Shown here one piece after another: positions 19,091 to 31,677 of a DNA stretch of 64,000 bases. Origin of the DNA: Hypomesus transpacificus (lineage: Eukaryota > Chordata > Actinopteri > Osmeriformes > Osmeridae); contig NC_061072.1 of the NCBI RefSeq assembly GCF_021917145.1, forward strand, positions 13,804,742 through 13,868,741, given 5' to 3'. How positions within the stretch are numbered: position 1 is the first letter of the stretch; each line of letters begins with the position of its first letter. The position numbers were made by a program, and so were the translations under genes. The notes below the pieces were generated by a model. That model did not search any database. It saw nothing but the letters and a program-made list of their open reading frames with translations, and had not been told where the DNA came from.

Positions 19091-22000
19091 TCAGAAGGCG
19101 TGAGCCATCGTCACGGTGACCCCTCCCTCGGCGGGCGCTCGACCTATGTCGAGGGGCTGGGTGAAGGAGGCCGCTTTCATCATACAAGCTCCACCCTGGG
19201 CCAGACAGCAGTACACCCATACACTGAGAGTGAGAGCAGGGCTGGGGCTTGCTGTCCCGGTCATCGCTGGAAGCTTGGTTGAAAGGGAGAGGACTTGAGA
19301 AAGGTCCAGGATGTCCCCGGTAACCACCTGGCCCTCTAGCAACCACTCATCACCTATGAAAGACAGGAGCTTGGATTCAGGAAGTACATTCAACTGTGCA
19401 CAAAGGCCTTGATTGAATGTTTTGAATAGGACGCGAATCAGATTAGTGTACTCATCATCGACTACCACCTTACAGCTCTTCTAAATAGCTACAAGGTGGT
19501 CAATGGAAATTGGTCTACATCAGGGAGTGAATTCCTCCTCTTTCTCTGTGTGTGTGTGTGTGTGCGTGCGTGCATGTGTGTTCACGTATATACCGCATGG
19601 ACGTATGAGAGAGTAGAGAGAGTGTGTGGAGTAAGATCTACTTTGCATGCACAGCCGCATCTCCAACAGCACAGGAGCACGGCTGGTACTGAACAGTAAC
19701 TGTGAGCTATCTTAGCAGTGCTGTTCCAGCTGTGCCGTATGCCAGGGCCGGCCCTGACCGGACCAGGAGCCCACCGGGGAGTGAACCCGACAGAGGCAAG
19801 AGAGAAGACCAAACCAACACCGATGACATGGACGTTCAGTGTGAGGACCATTGTTGCAATACACTCCCCTATGAATTACACCTGTATGTTCATGACCTCC
19901 ATGCAAATTTGACTTTACCTTAAAACATTGTGTGGACTAATCGGTCCTCCAAAGACTGTATATTGATCGGCTGGCCAATTGACTGTATAAAGTGCTTTCA
20001 TTGTTCATGCGGAACCAACATCAACAGATCTTGATCGTGAAATTTTCATTCAGAGTTTGCGAGCGCGAGCAGCTAGATTTACAGATGCTGCTGCTCCTCC
20101 TGCATTGATTCAGTCATAACAGACCGAGTTTATTTTCAGGATCAAGACCTGCACTGTAAATCAGTTCAGCTACATCGAACAAAAAAGCAAATCTAAAATT
20201 AGATCCTTAACGTCATCGTTAAACTCGAGATCGTTACTCAGTCTCACCTCTCTGTGAATGTATATTTCCGCCGTACTAGAAAAGATCAATACCCACATGG
20301 CATTTTGAAGTATTTAAGGGTCTCCCACATCACCGCAATTACTTAATTACTTCCATCAGCCAATTAATGAATCCGTTCCCAAGTTTGAAAATACTAAGAC
20401 ACAGTTAAACTATCATTCATGATTCTACGGTATGTAGGTGTGCACAGGCATCCCCAAGGACAAAGAGTTCTTGAAAGCTAACGGTGTAATGACCTGACTG
20501 TGTGGTTGAAGTGTGTGCTGTTTTAAAAAGACTGAATATGGTTGGAGTGTTGAGATGTCGACAGGTTGAGTAGAGGATGGATAGGGGTAAACTACGGAAG
20601 GATTAGACAGATTTCGACAGCTATTACAAGAAATACTACTACATCTCGATCAATGACTCTCTGAAGAACATGTTTGAGCTGAAAAGCAACAACATTATTC
20701 ATGTATGCTAAAAATATTCATTAGATCTCTCATACAATTGACACCCAATCTGTGCGTGATGGGACACAGTGTTCCGGCTCTGATTGGGATGAATACAGTC
20801 CCTTGAATGTGTGTTCTTACCCTCAGCAGACAGGCTCCAGAAGCTGGGGGCCTCCTCTGTGAGCTTGGTCCCCTCCGGTAGAGACAGAGTCACCTCCATG
20901 GTCACAGTCAGCCCCAGGGACACGGCCAGAGAGGGCAGGACGATCCTGGCCGCTGATTTGGGAAGCTTGGGGACTTTGGGAGGACCAGAGGCTTTGGCTG
21001 GCGCAGAGTCGACAGTCTCGGTGAGAACAGGGAACTGAGACGGGAACACAGGGAAATTGGGGAGAGCTTTCAAGATGAGGGTTGAAAGAGAGTATCAAAG
21101 CACGCAGTCAACTCCGACTTCAAACCACTTGATCCAAATGTAATCCAAATTATTATCGGAAAGACCACATGATTTGCACATTAAAGCTATTGGAACAGAC
21201 ATATAAATGTACACACGGGACATAAAAAGAGCAAATAATAACTGAGAGTGCGCGCGATGGTTAGATGGTATTTACAGAGCTTTGTACTCATAGCTGGGAA
21301 CATGGAACTCTGGATTATGGTTGTGTACGCAATAGAAACAGTCATTACTCACGCTCTCTCTAATACAAACACTTGGCTCCACAAGTATCAGAACATGGAC
21401 ATATTTTGGTTATTTTGGCTTAGCTTTTGAAATAATCAACTATGGCTATATATATACCCTCATATTAAAACAGCACGCACTTCAACCCCACAGTCAGGTA
21501 ATTTCACCATTAGTAAGAGTAACAGAGGAATACAGGGTCAACACATGGAACTCATTGGGTGTTGTCTGCCGTTTAACGGCAGAGGTGCCCATGTCCACAC
21601 GCAAACACCCGGCCTCTCACCAGGGAAACGGTCTTGGTGTCCATGTCCAGAACCATGACCTGGTGGTTGTTGGTGTCGGCCACGTAGAGCACCTGGCCCC
21701 CCGTCCCAACACACAGCCCTCCAGGCTCGTTGAAGGCCGAGTCTAAGAAGCCGGGCCCCAGGACGTCCCCAGCCTCCCCTGTCCCGGCCAGGACAACACA
21801 CTGCTTGGTCTTGGGGTCTACCACTTTGATCTGAAGTACAAACACACACACACACACAGAGACACCACACACACACACACACACACACACACAGGCTGTG
21901 AAAAAGGCTGGCCTGGGAACAGTAAAGAGTCTTCTTCATCTGCATCCAACCCATCTAACCTGACTGAACTACAACAGAGGAAGGGCATGACGTTGGGACC

Positions 22001-25000
22001 AGTGAGAGGATATGATTGGAGGAAGCCTCGTGCCCAGATCCCACTCACCTTGTGGTTGTAGGAGTCGGCCACATACAGCAGGCCCTGTTCCGGGGCCCAG
22101 GCCACACCAAGAGGGTGCTGCAGCTTGGCCTCCACTCCTTTCCCATCCACGTCTCCAAAGGCAAAGAGATTCTGTTGTCCAAACACACGTAACTGGATAA
22201 CCAGCATTTTGGGAAAGCCCAAACAATCATTTCCATACAGTTCAATGGAGCTACCTGGGAGTAACTAACTATGGAGATTGTATCAAGTTAAATCAACGTT
22301 AATAAAGTCTAAAACAAAATTGGCTAGTGTATAAAGTCAACCTTCTAACCCAACTAATAACGAGTGAGATTTTCTGTTATTCCAAGGGAACCCATTCTAA
22401 GCCCTTCACATAAAAATGATCCAATGTTTTGCAAAGTCACATGTGTGACGTTATACATGTGAAATTCCAAGAGGAAGAGGAAGAATGAACAAACTGCAGA
22501 AATCACTGAAATAATATGAACTGCCAATATGTATGGTAGAATATTTCCACAGACTGTCTTTCCACTAGAGGGTCATTTCAGTGTCTGGTACTTTGGGAAA
22601 CTGAAACCCAAAAGAGTAAATAGATGTTGCTAGAAGAGAACTGTCACAGCAGAGCAGAAATCAGGAAAATTGATATAAATAGCCTCTCGCTCTGTGTCAC
22701 CCAGTTTAATAAATCAAACAAATTAGATAACGGTATCTCATTAGAAACCGTCTTGAAATTCTGAAAATCCTTGAAATTTTCCCACGCATGCCAAGTTTGC
22801 GAGAACTTTCTGCATGGAGTGTATTCCACGTCACTGGAAGTACAAGCCTTGAATAAATCTGTTGCTGTTCACATAAAATCAGTCAGAACGCCTCTGCTTA
22901 ACTATGTTTTGTTGGGCATTCATCTGACAAAGTGGTACGGCCTCTGAGGGCTCTCGATTCCTTATAAAGAACCTCATGGGGAGATAGACTAAGTATTGCT
23001 GAGGGAGAATATAAACTGAGGCTGATTAGAACAGTCAGGAATGCCAGTCAAAGTGATGAGTGAAAGCCTGGAATGACCGGGGCAGTCCACTGTATTCAGA
23101 CCCTATATGGAGACACCTATAGCTAGACATGGGAACCAATTCTATTTACAAATCATGGGGCAATAGATTTGGTTTCACCCAGAATAATGAAACAAATGGA
23201 TCGGTCCTAAGAGTGCAAATGGCCTTTTTTTGCATCTCAAACACTTTCAAATAATTTCAAGGGTTTGAGATTATATAAACGTATATTTATACTATATATA
23301 CTGTATATATCTGTACAGTACTGTGCAAAAGTCTAGGGCACAAGATTTTTAGTAGTTTTGCTTTACTTTAACATGTTTTTATTTGTGCTTAAGACTTTTG
23401 CAAAGTACTGTGTATAATATTGAGTGTAAACAGTAGGTATATGACAATGTGCATCATCTGTGAACGCTGAAGTAAAACATTTAAGACTGATCCTCTTGAA
23501 CGTACACCAGAACTGTGATTGGTCCATAAGGAGGGAGAATTCATCCAACAACAGTTGGCCAATACCCAGTAAAGGCATCGTCTGAGCCAGTGGGAGTCAT
23601 TTGTCAGTCGACACCAGTGTAAATGTTTCCGTTTGGGTGGCTTAGTGTGCATTACAGGTGGAAAGATGGCCTGTCCAGTTTCACTTAGGTGTTGCGTGAC
23701 GTACTTAATATTGCACTGCGTTTACTACTTGTCAAGCCGTCATTGCAAATAAGAATTTCCTAATTGCCTGGATTAATCAAGGTTACACAAATGAATATAC
23801 CCCCCCACACACACAAAAAACAAAACAAGGATGACTTAGCAGGGAACAACTTTGAAATACAAAATGTCATCGCTTACAGTACACAATACAGAACAGGATC
23901 CTTGCCTCTATACAATCTATACCCCACTCCTACTGTCTATACAATCCCCCTCTACGATCCAGCAGACAGACAGACACTCACCAGGGGGTCCCTCTCGCCC
24001 CCCACCAGCATTTTGACAGCCCCGTCCTTCAGGGCCAGCGTGCGGACGGTGCTGCTCTCGCTGTCGGCCACGTACAGGCAGCTCCAGGGCTCCTCGGGGG
24101 CCGGCGCCAGGCCGGACGGCTGGGCAAAGCCTGCCTTATGTGGGTAAGCATTGTTTCGGTTCTCCTCGCTGCCACTGCCAGCCCAGCGCACACACGTGCC
24201 CGCTTTGGATTCGCTGGAGGGCGAACATGGGAGGAAAAAAACTCAAATAAAAACGATATGAAATGCCCTGTCATAATGGATGCCAGTGACAAAGTCAGAG
24301 GTGCCAGGGAAGATCAATTAAGTATGATTATGGATTTGAAATGGCTTCGAGATCGGATTTCAAACTTGGGCCTGTCCCCAATAGCTGCAGACATGGGATC
24401 TTGTGATGAATCAGTCTACTACTACTGCACGTCCTCCACAGCTGGCGTAGATGAGGTCATTATGCCGGTAGCTCACCTTGCTTTGGGCAGCTTCCCATCA
24501 GCTAGGAACAGAGCCCAGATCTGGTGGGTCCCGGCCATGGCAATCCACAGCACATTATCCTGCTCACCACCTGCCGATACAGATCTGACCAATCAGAAAG
24601 TTCTCAGTGAGGTTGTATCGGCAACCCTCAAGTGTTCATACGGCTCCTAAAACAGTCAAATATCCGTCATTAAATATGGAGGGAGGCTGGGCACCGGTTG
24701 CACCTTTGGCAGCATAGTTATACATTTATCTTTGGACTGGAAAAGGTTTGTACTCTGGGGGATTGAAGCCAACTGGAGTGGGCTGAATCATTAATGATCC
24801 CTTCATGAATATGGAATGAGTGAGTAAGGGGAGTTGTGTGTGTGTGTGGGGGGGGGCATAATAGTGGACGTACGGGTTCAATGACCACGTTGTGGAACCC
24901 TGAGGTAGCATTTCCGATCTGGATATTACCTTACCTGTACACTTTAAGATATAGGGAGGCAGTTAAGCTGCTGTCTTAAGAGGTAAAGTAGCCTAGCAAG

Positions 25001-27465
25001 GAAAGGGGCATTGCTGATTATGCTGCTTCATGGGCACTCATGGTAAACCAAACCAAACCCCACAAAAGTGAAACAAATTACACACATTTCAAGTCTCCTG
25101 ATGTATTGCAACAGTGTGGATTTTCGAAGCAAACAATCTCACACGGTACAGAACGTCTCTTGTCATATAAGGACTCTGGTGTTCTTTTTTATTAGGATGT
25201 TCAGCCTTCTTGTATTGTTCTTTGATATTGTTATTGACTGAATCTGTGAGGGAGGCGGGCAAACTGGGAGGACTGCACATATTACTCACATGCAGGATTA
25301 GAGCCTTTGTAGTCAGGGGAATGAATCTGAGGGTTGTCATGATGAATTTTTCGAAGCAGCTCTTAGTATGCACGCGGGCGCACGCACCCATACATCATAG
25401 AACATCATCAAAATGTCAGCCAAAGGCTCTTTCTGTCAGATGAGGTCAATGCTCACTGAACGTGGAGCCCGAAGTTTGGACTGAAATGGCCAATCAGTGC
25501 TGCAGCTCTCCCTGAGAAGCTTTCTTTTGGTAGAGCAAGTTCTCTCCAGCATCAAATCAGCTGCTAGGTTAAAGATAAAGAACTACACACACATGCACAC
25601 ACACTTTCATCTTCACAAAGAAACTGACCAATCCACAGTGAGACTTGAAGGCACTGATGGTAACTGTATTTTTTTTTTTCGAACAAAGCCCCATTCTATG
25701 AGCACCCTGTGTATTTTCAGAGATTAAGGATCTAAAAGAGAGCTTCAAAAGCGGACATTAAAACAAGATTGTTACTCTAGATAGGGAGAGGCTGTGATGG
25801 ATTAATGAAACAAAGATGAAAAAAAGGAATTTACACTGCCCAAAGCAGAACACCAAATATTACAAGATTTGATATTTTATGAGGCATAAAAACGTGTGGG
25901 TTAGTCTTCGAGTTATTCAATGGCAATCACTGCCAATTAGGCATGGTATGTCAAGTTAACCCTTTGATGCCATTTCTATTGCAGCCTGTGTGTTGGGAGT
26001 CCCTTTGACCCCATTGAAATCCTTTCTTCACCTAGATTCTAAAGTGCTATTGCATGTGTTTGAGGTCACAGTGGGCCGAACATCTCGCTCACCTGCTGTT
26101 CCGAGAGCTACATCCCATGGGGAACTGATTGGCTGCTGGAGTCCCATAGCTCCGCCCTCCTTGTCTTGGCCCTGAACCCCCATTCCTGCCAGAGTGCTGA
26201 CTCGCCCCTCCAGGAGGTCAATCTGAGTGAGTGAGAGACTCGTTTTGTAATGAGAACTTAATAGACTCGCAAAGTGCAAAATGGATTCCCTGACTTCCAC
26301 ACAACCTTGAAATGACACACAACGTTCTAGAAGGATTGGAGCCAAACTACCTTGCGTATCAGGTGGTTCTCCGTGTCGGCCACGTACACAGTGTCTCCTT
26401 TAATGGCCACACCCTGAGGAGCACAGAAGGAAGCTTCGGAAAGGCGGCCATCTTGTTTTCCACTCTCCGGCCCTGGGGGGGTTGCAGGAGGAAAGGCTTA
26501 CTCTACTTCTGGTATGAACACAGTTGCTTAACAACTTTAAAATCTATATTATTAATAATAATAATACTGCTTCCCTCAGTGTTAATACTGACAAAGACAC
26601 TTGTCACAGCAAAGGCATATACCTTAAATTAGACACTTAACCAACATCATCCAGTTGGCTTTTAATGGTTAGACAAATAGCATTCAGAAGATTCTAGACT
26701 AATCCCCAGAGGTGTGATAACTGGAGCAGCTGTGGGGTTAGAAAGTGTGTTCTTGTGTTGGGGACACAACCAGCATCATGTCTCTGTCATAACTACATAA
26801 TAACAAAACGAAACAGTAACCCTCAATGTCATCTCCTTGAAGTCCACTGCAGTCACAGCTACCATCAACAACTCTAACATAAAGCACATACATGCCCAAC
26901 AACATAACCCCACCCCCCACCACCACCAAACACACACAAAACAGTGATTGCACAAAGCCCATAGCACCAGCCTGACCCACCTCCTACAGCATAAAGCACC
27001 TCTCCAGCCTGGGACACCACCAGGACCCTGTGGTGCCCGGTGTCTGCTATCGCCAGCCTCTTCCTCCTGGTGTCCACCGCCACCTTCCCAGGGAAGGACA
27101 GGATGGTGGGGGGCAGCGTGTCCCTGTAGAGTCGGATCCCCACAGGGTGGTCCCTCAGCAGGCCTCGGTCCCGTAGTGTCTGAGGGCGGCCTCGGAGAAG
27201 AGGGCGAGCCTGTCGCGGTGTTCCTCCCCCACCACAGAGAGGAGCAGGTTGCCGCGGGGCCCCAGGAGGACGAGCGTGGGCCAGCAGGACACCTCCAGCT
27301 CATGCCACAGCCGCGCGTCGCCGTCGTTCACCACCGGGTGGCGGATGTCGTAGCGGAGTACAGCGCTGCACACGTTCCGAAGGACCTTGACGGGAACGGA
27401 ATTGTGGGATATGGAGTTTATTAAGATCGTTAATCTGACCTATCACTGTGCATAATTACTTGTGT

Positions 27466-27524
<59 letters not shown>

Positions 27525-30500
27525 GGACAGTACAGGTTGATTTACTTAATTTGTTATTTGCTATACAATTATATTTTCTTGTGAAGTAGCTGAAACGTAC
27601 CTTTTCATTGGGAAACTTGGCAGAGTGTACTCCCACAATAACCAAACCGTCTGAGATCAAATAAAACAGAGATGGGGTGGAAAACATCTGATTAAAAAAC
27701 TATTAACGTAGAAGAAATATGACAGTTCCTGACCATTCAGATGTGGTAGGCATAACTAGCATCCATACTTGATTTGTCAATACAAATATTTCAACAATAG
27801 CAAAGCTCATGTTGGTTACACAAAAACAAAATGCTTTTCAACAAGGACGGCTTCTTGCTCTAATGTAATTCATTTTACAAGTCAAATTCCTTTCAAGGGA
27901 ATGAAATCATAAAATTGTGTCAGGCAAGGACAAAGAATCCAGAGGACAAACTGAGCTTTACACAAAGGGACAGAGACCAGACAGTGCTCAGCCTCAACCA
28001 CACTGTGTCCTGGCTCTGAAGGCTGCCAAACATGTTCATTTTCTCTGATCTCTGGTTCAGTAAACTGACTAAGCAAACCACCAGAAAAACAATAACAGGT
28101 TAAACAAGGTTGTCACCTCAAACCATAATGTTTTTTGGATGAAATGTAATCATGCATGATTGTGAGTTATGCTTCATAATGAATCTGTTCAACCAGAACC
28201 TTATGTAACTATGAGCGTGGAGACTTCCAGTGGAAGTTCATGTGATTTGGATCTCATGATTCTAGCTTTGTCTACTTATGTTAAATCAATTTGAGGGAAT
28301 AGATATGTTGGTGAAACTGTTTTATCTGAAATGTCCTTTATACTTCAAACGCTTGCCATCTTTTTTTTTTTATAATTATTTTTTTGTTTACTTCAAAAAC
28401 ATACAATCTTAAAATGTTATTGAAAGTGGGCAAAATGTTTGAAGACAGGTATTTTCTTTCACCACATCAGGAGTCCTCACCACACGCAGTTATTTTTCTG
28501 TACATCAGTCATAGTATACTGCCCGGTATCTGGCTCATCCTGTCTCACACGTCACAGCTTCAGGATCTGGGTGCGTGACACAGCCCATTGGCCTCACTGA
28601 CCCTAAATGTTCCCGCACGTTCATGGGCTTTAGAGTGCTTTCCTAGAACGACATAGCTTCAGGATGTAAACACATTAATAAAATAGCCTGGATGCATGGA
28701 CCCTACTGACTTTTGACCTTTACGATGGACTCCCTCCTCTGGTCCAGAGACCTAACAGGAAACATCTTCTTGTCACTTGACTCACCTTCCCCTTGCATGC
28801 TCTTTACCAATGCATTAAGGCCACGAGGAAGTCTCCCTATAGACCGCTGAAGGACATTGGGTCTTTGTGTTAATGCTGTGACGGCACCCTGGAGGCTTCC
28901 ACATCTGTGTGGGCTGTCACTGTGTCCTCCATATCTGGTCATCACATGTCCTACACCAGCTACGCCTCGATCCAAAGTCAAATGACATGGGCCTTCCACA
29001 CACCAACAGATGGACTCATTTTAAGAGGTACAAGCTCATTCAAATCACATTTGATGGGAAATGTGTGTTCTGAAAATTGGGAAAAGACGCGAGGACAGGC
29101 TGAAGCCTTGCACATCATGTTTCAAATGTCTAGCTATGACAGGTAACAGGGCAAGAGAATGGAAGGCCCAGGGCTCAGCCGCTCTCAGCATGGGCTTCGT
29201 CAGAAAGTTAGTTAGCTTATTTGACTCTTTCCCATTTCAATATAGCTGCTGCTCACTCTGCCGTGGTTCGTCGAGCTCAACTGAAATGTCAAAAGCACTT
29301 TTGCGCCTCGTCATTCATCCAGTTTCATCCCTGGGGCTTGAAACACGGAGGCTGATAGATGCAAAGGACAGACAGAAGCACATTTGCAGCGGTCTGTCAA
29401 AACATTTAAATTCACAACCTCGGAAGCGTAAAAAAAATCGAAAACCACATGCAGAAGGAAAGGTAGCAAATTCATTTTATAACGCAACATTGTGTTGTAC
29501 TGAACTTAATTTCCTGATTCACAGTACTACTGAGAAGGTTTCCACACTGAATAATGACCCATGTAACAAGTCAATCTAAGCACTCATAGAAAATGAAAGT
29601 ACACAAATTGGGCCTACATATTTACACAAATTACTTTAGACTGAGAATGCACCTGGTCATGCTCACTAAGAACAGCACATCAGATGACAAAACTCTTCTT
29701 CCCTATCGTTGTTTTGACTAGCCAACCTTTTTTTCTGAGTCTGTAGTCTACAGGCAACAGAGCCCTCCGCGCTGGGCCTAGGCCCACTACTACCACAGAT
29801 TGCAGAGAGCATAGGGGGTTGTTGTGGGGGCGGCTGCTGCTGTACTTGGCTTTGAACACTTTACCGGATGAAGAAGCATACAGAATGTACCCTGAGCAGT
29901 GCCAGAGATATAGCGAGGGAGATTGTGAATTAAAGTGTGGAGCAAATGGCTGCATGGTGGTGTGTGCGTGTGTGTGTGTGTGCGTGGGGAGCGGGGGGGT
30001 GTACACTACTCAATCATTTTACTTAGATGATCTTGGTGAAGAGCTAACAATAGGCCACTTGACTGTTAGAACATGATTACACAAGAACAGACTAAAAATA
30101 AGCCACCCACCACAGCCAGCAGCATTGTACAGTACTCAGACCTCTGATCATTGTGTGTGTGTTTGTGTTGTGTTTTTTTTTAGCAACTTTGGCACTTCAA
30201 GGACTGAACTAGACTACTACAAGATCAGAAACCACTTTCAGAACAGATGACATTTCACAAAGAGCGGAAAATAGGGCCATGGAAGACATCCACTGTAACG
30301 TGAAAATGTTTTGACATGATGACTGTGTGTGTACTTGGACCAACCACTTGTACACACACTTGTACATTGATACACACGCTTGTGGTTGATAATATATTGC
30401 AACATAAGGAGTCAAATCATTACCATTTAAATGGGAGATGAGAGTGTACCTACCTTTGACGGGGTGCCTTTTCTCCAGCTGATGCAAATCCGGTAGGATA

Positions 30501-31143
30501 TGCATGCAGTTTATGCAGCAGTAGGTAAAGAAGTCCAGTATCACCACCTTGCCAGACAGCTCTTTTGCTAGAGACAGTGGACCTTCTGTATTTAGCCATT
30601 CCAGACCTAGGCAAAACAACCCCAACTACAAATATTAGCATTAATATTGTATACATCGCATTTATACATTCTCTAAAAAGTTTGAACGGTTTTGTATTGT
30701 TGGTGATCACGTATTTTACAAAGTTCCACTATGATCGCGTGCCTATATGATTATGATGGTAAATGAATAGCCAAGCTTGTAAGAAAGGAAGCACATAGTA
30801 ATATTTTCTGCAGAGAATAGCAGCATGTCACATTTTAGAAACCGGAACGGGTCCAAATATGGTCTGTTTGGTGTGCATACGGCTGGCTGAAGGACCGCGC
30901 AAGCGCTGCAGGAGCTGTATGACGTTTGCCAACAACTCCCGATTCATAATATTCAACTTGCTATCACAGTGTGAGCTAACCTTCATCAAAATCGGGAATC
31001 TTCAAATCTTCTCTTTCATCCAGTTTTTGCAAGTACTGGTACACAAGATTTTCTTTCTCCTGTTGGGTTGTAGCGTCATTTAGGGCGTTGTCCAGCTGAC
31101 TCTGAATGGGAAACAAAGTAGACAAGCTGCACTGGGACGCCAT
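19091..31143 (-). CDS. nhlrc2: NHL-repeat-containing protein 2 (NHLRC2), 12 coding exons with a one-base frameshift in exon 4
   Basis: Exons on the complement, in order: 30981-31143, 30454-30606, 27601-27650, 26981-27385, 26351-26472, 26093-26222, 24477-24570, 23982-24213, 22049-22171, 21621-21830, 20821-21034, 19091-19353. All junctions are GT-AG with matching phases. Corrected for one missing base the product would be about 719 aa (human about 726). The N-terminal thioredoxin-like domain carries YCCINC (exon 2) and VSCWPTL (exon 4). It is followed by NHL beta-propeller blades with recurring YVADT/SxxH and [10 protein letters not shown] motifs (exons 4-10) and a C-terminal beta-rich domain ending in TMAHAF. 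Within exon 4 the frame ends at TGA 27155-27157, while the homologous reading (DRGLLRD then [11 protein letters not shown]) continues in another frame, so a base is missing near 27168-27174. Known family: cytosolic protein essential in vertebrate development. It is head-to-head with dclre1a. Confidence 0.93.
21841..21893. repeat. (CA)n microsatellite
   Basis: Interrupted CA/AC tract immediately upstream (in transcript terms) of nhlrc2 exon 10, whose acceptor is at 21831-21832. It replaces most of the pyrimidine tract region on the minus strand with a GT repeat. Confidence 0.9.
23315..23411. mobile_element. Short terminal-inverted-repeat element (MITE-like)
   Basis: ACAGTACTGTGCAAAAGTCT at 23315-23334 is repeated as a near-perfect inverse at 23392-23411, enclosing about 57 bp of AT-rich sequence. 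The word GTGCAAAAGTCT next to GGGCAC/GTGC is common in dispersed fish elements (recalled). It sits in the nhlrc2 intron between exons 8 and 9. I see no transposase. Confidence 0.65.
27466..27519. repeat. (AT)n microsatellite
   Basis: An AT dinucleotide tract with one interruption, in the nhlrc2 intron between exons 3 and 4, about 80 bp from exon 3 and 80 bp from exon 4. Such tracts are prone to length error in assemblies. Confidence 0.9.
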
Positions 31144-31677
31144 CTTTGTAACAACAAACCGATAAAGTGAATTTGTTCATTCACATGAGTATTTTCAACA
31201 TTAATTACATAGGACTTTTTCAGACAAAATCAAGATCTAATATCTAAATGCACACTAGTGATGCTATATATACAAATATATCGTAACACACCGCTACAGA
31301 TTGTTGTTATAAGATGTTCATAATTAAAAAAATATACATATCAAATGTGTCGAATCTACTGAAGTGTTTTGTAACATTGCACAACATCACACTGTATTGT
31401 GTGGCGGTAAATTTCGGTGCCGAACTTTGAGACTCTGCTAATGTTATTGGGTTCTATGAAATATGTTTTCATAGGAACGTGGAATATCGGTTTTACGCAT
31501 TGTGGTGGATTGTAATTTAGACTACACGGAGATTGTTAACAGGAGACGGGTAATGCAGCTCCATGGCATGTTAGCAGCCATGAGACGGAAGGTTAAAACA
31601 CATCAAACATTCCTAATTTTTCCCCACTTTTGAGATTTTGGAAATACAGTAGTTTGGTGTCCATTTCGCATGTCGAG
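31144..31677. promoter_or_regulatory. Bidirectional promoter between nhlrc2 and dclre1a
   Basis: The two start codons face away from each other and are 534 bp apart, so both 5' UTRs and both promoters must share this interval. An inverted CCAAT box (ATTGG) is visible at about 31445-31449, and no clear TATA box is placed for either gene. The human genes are also head-to-head as I recall, which supports an old shared promoter. Confidence 0.65.

Noticed and set aside
21034..21073. Upstream acceptor AAAG|CTCTCC for nhlrc2 exon 11
   Set aside because: It would put the exon out of phase with exon 10. The TCTCAG acceptor at 21035-21037 restores the frame and has the better pyrimidine tract.
23363..23652. 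Transposase remnant next to the TIR element
   Set aside because: The two minus-strand ORFs there show no DDE or helix-turn-helix motif that I can identify.
29061..29579. 172-codon plus-strand ORF inside the large second intron of nhlrc2
   Set aside because: Composition is not protein-like, no domain is recognised, and no splice or start context supports it.
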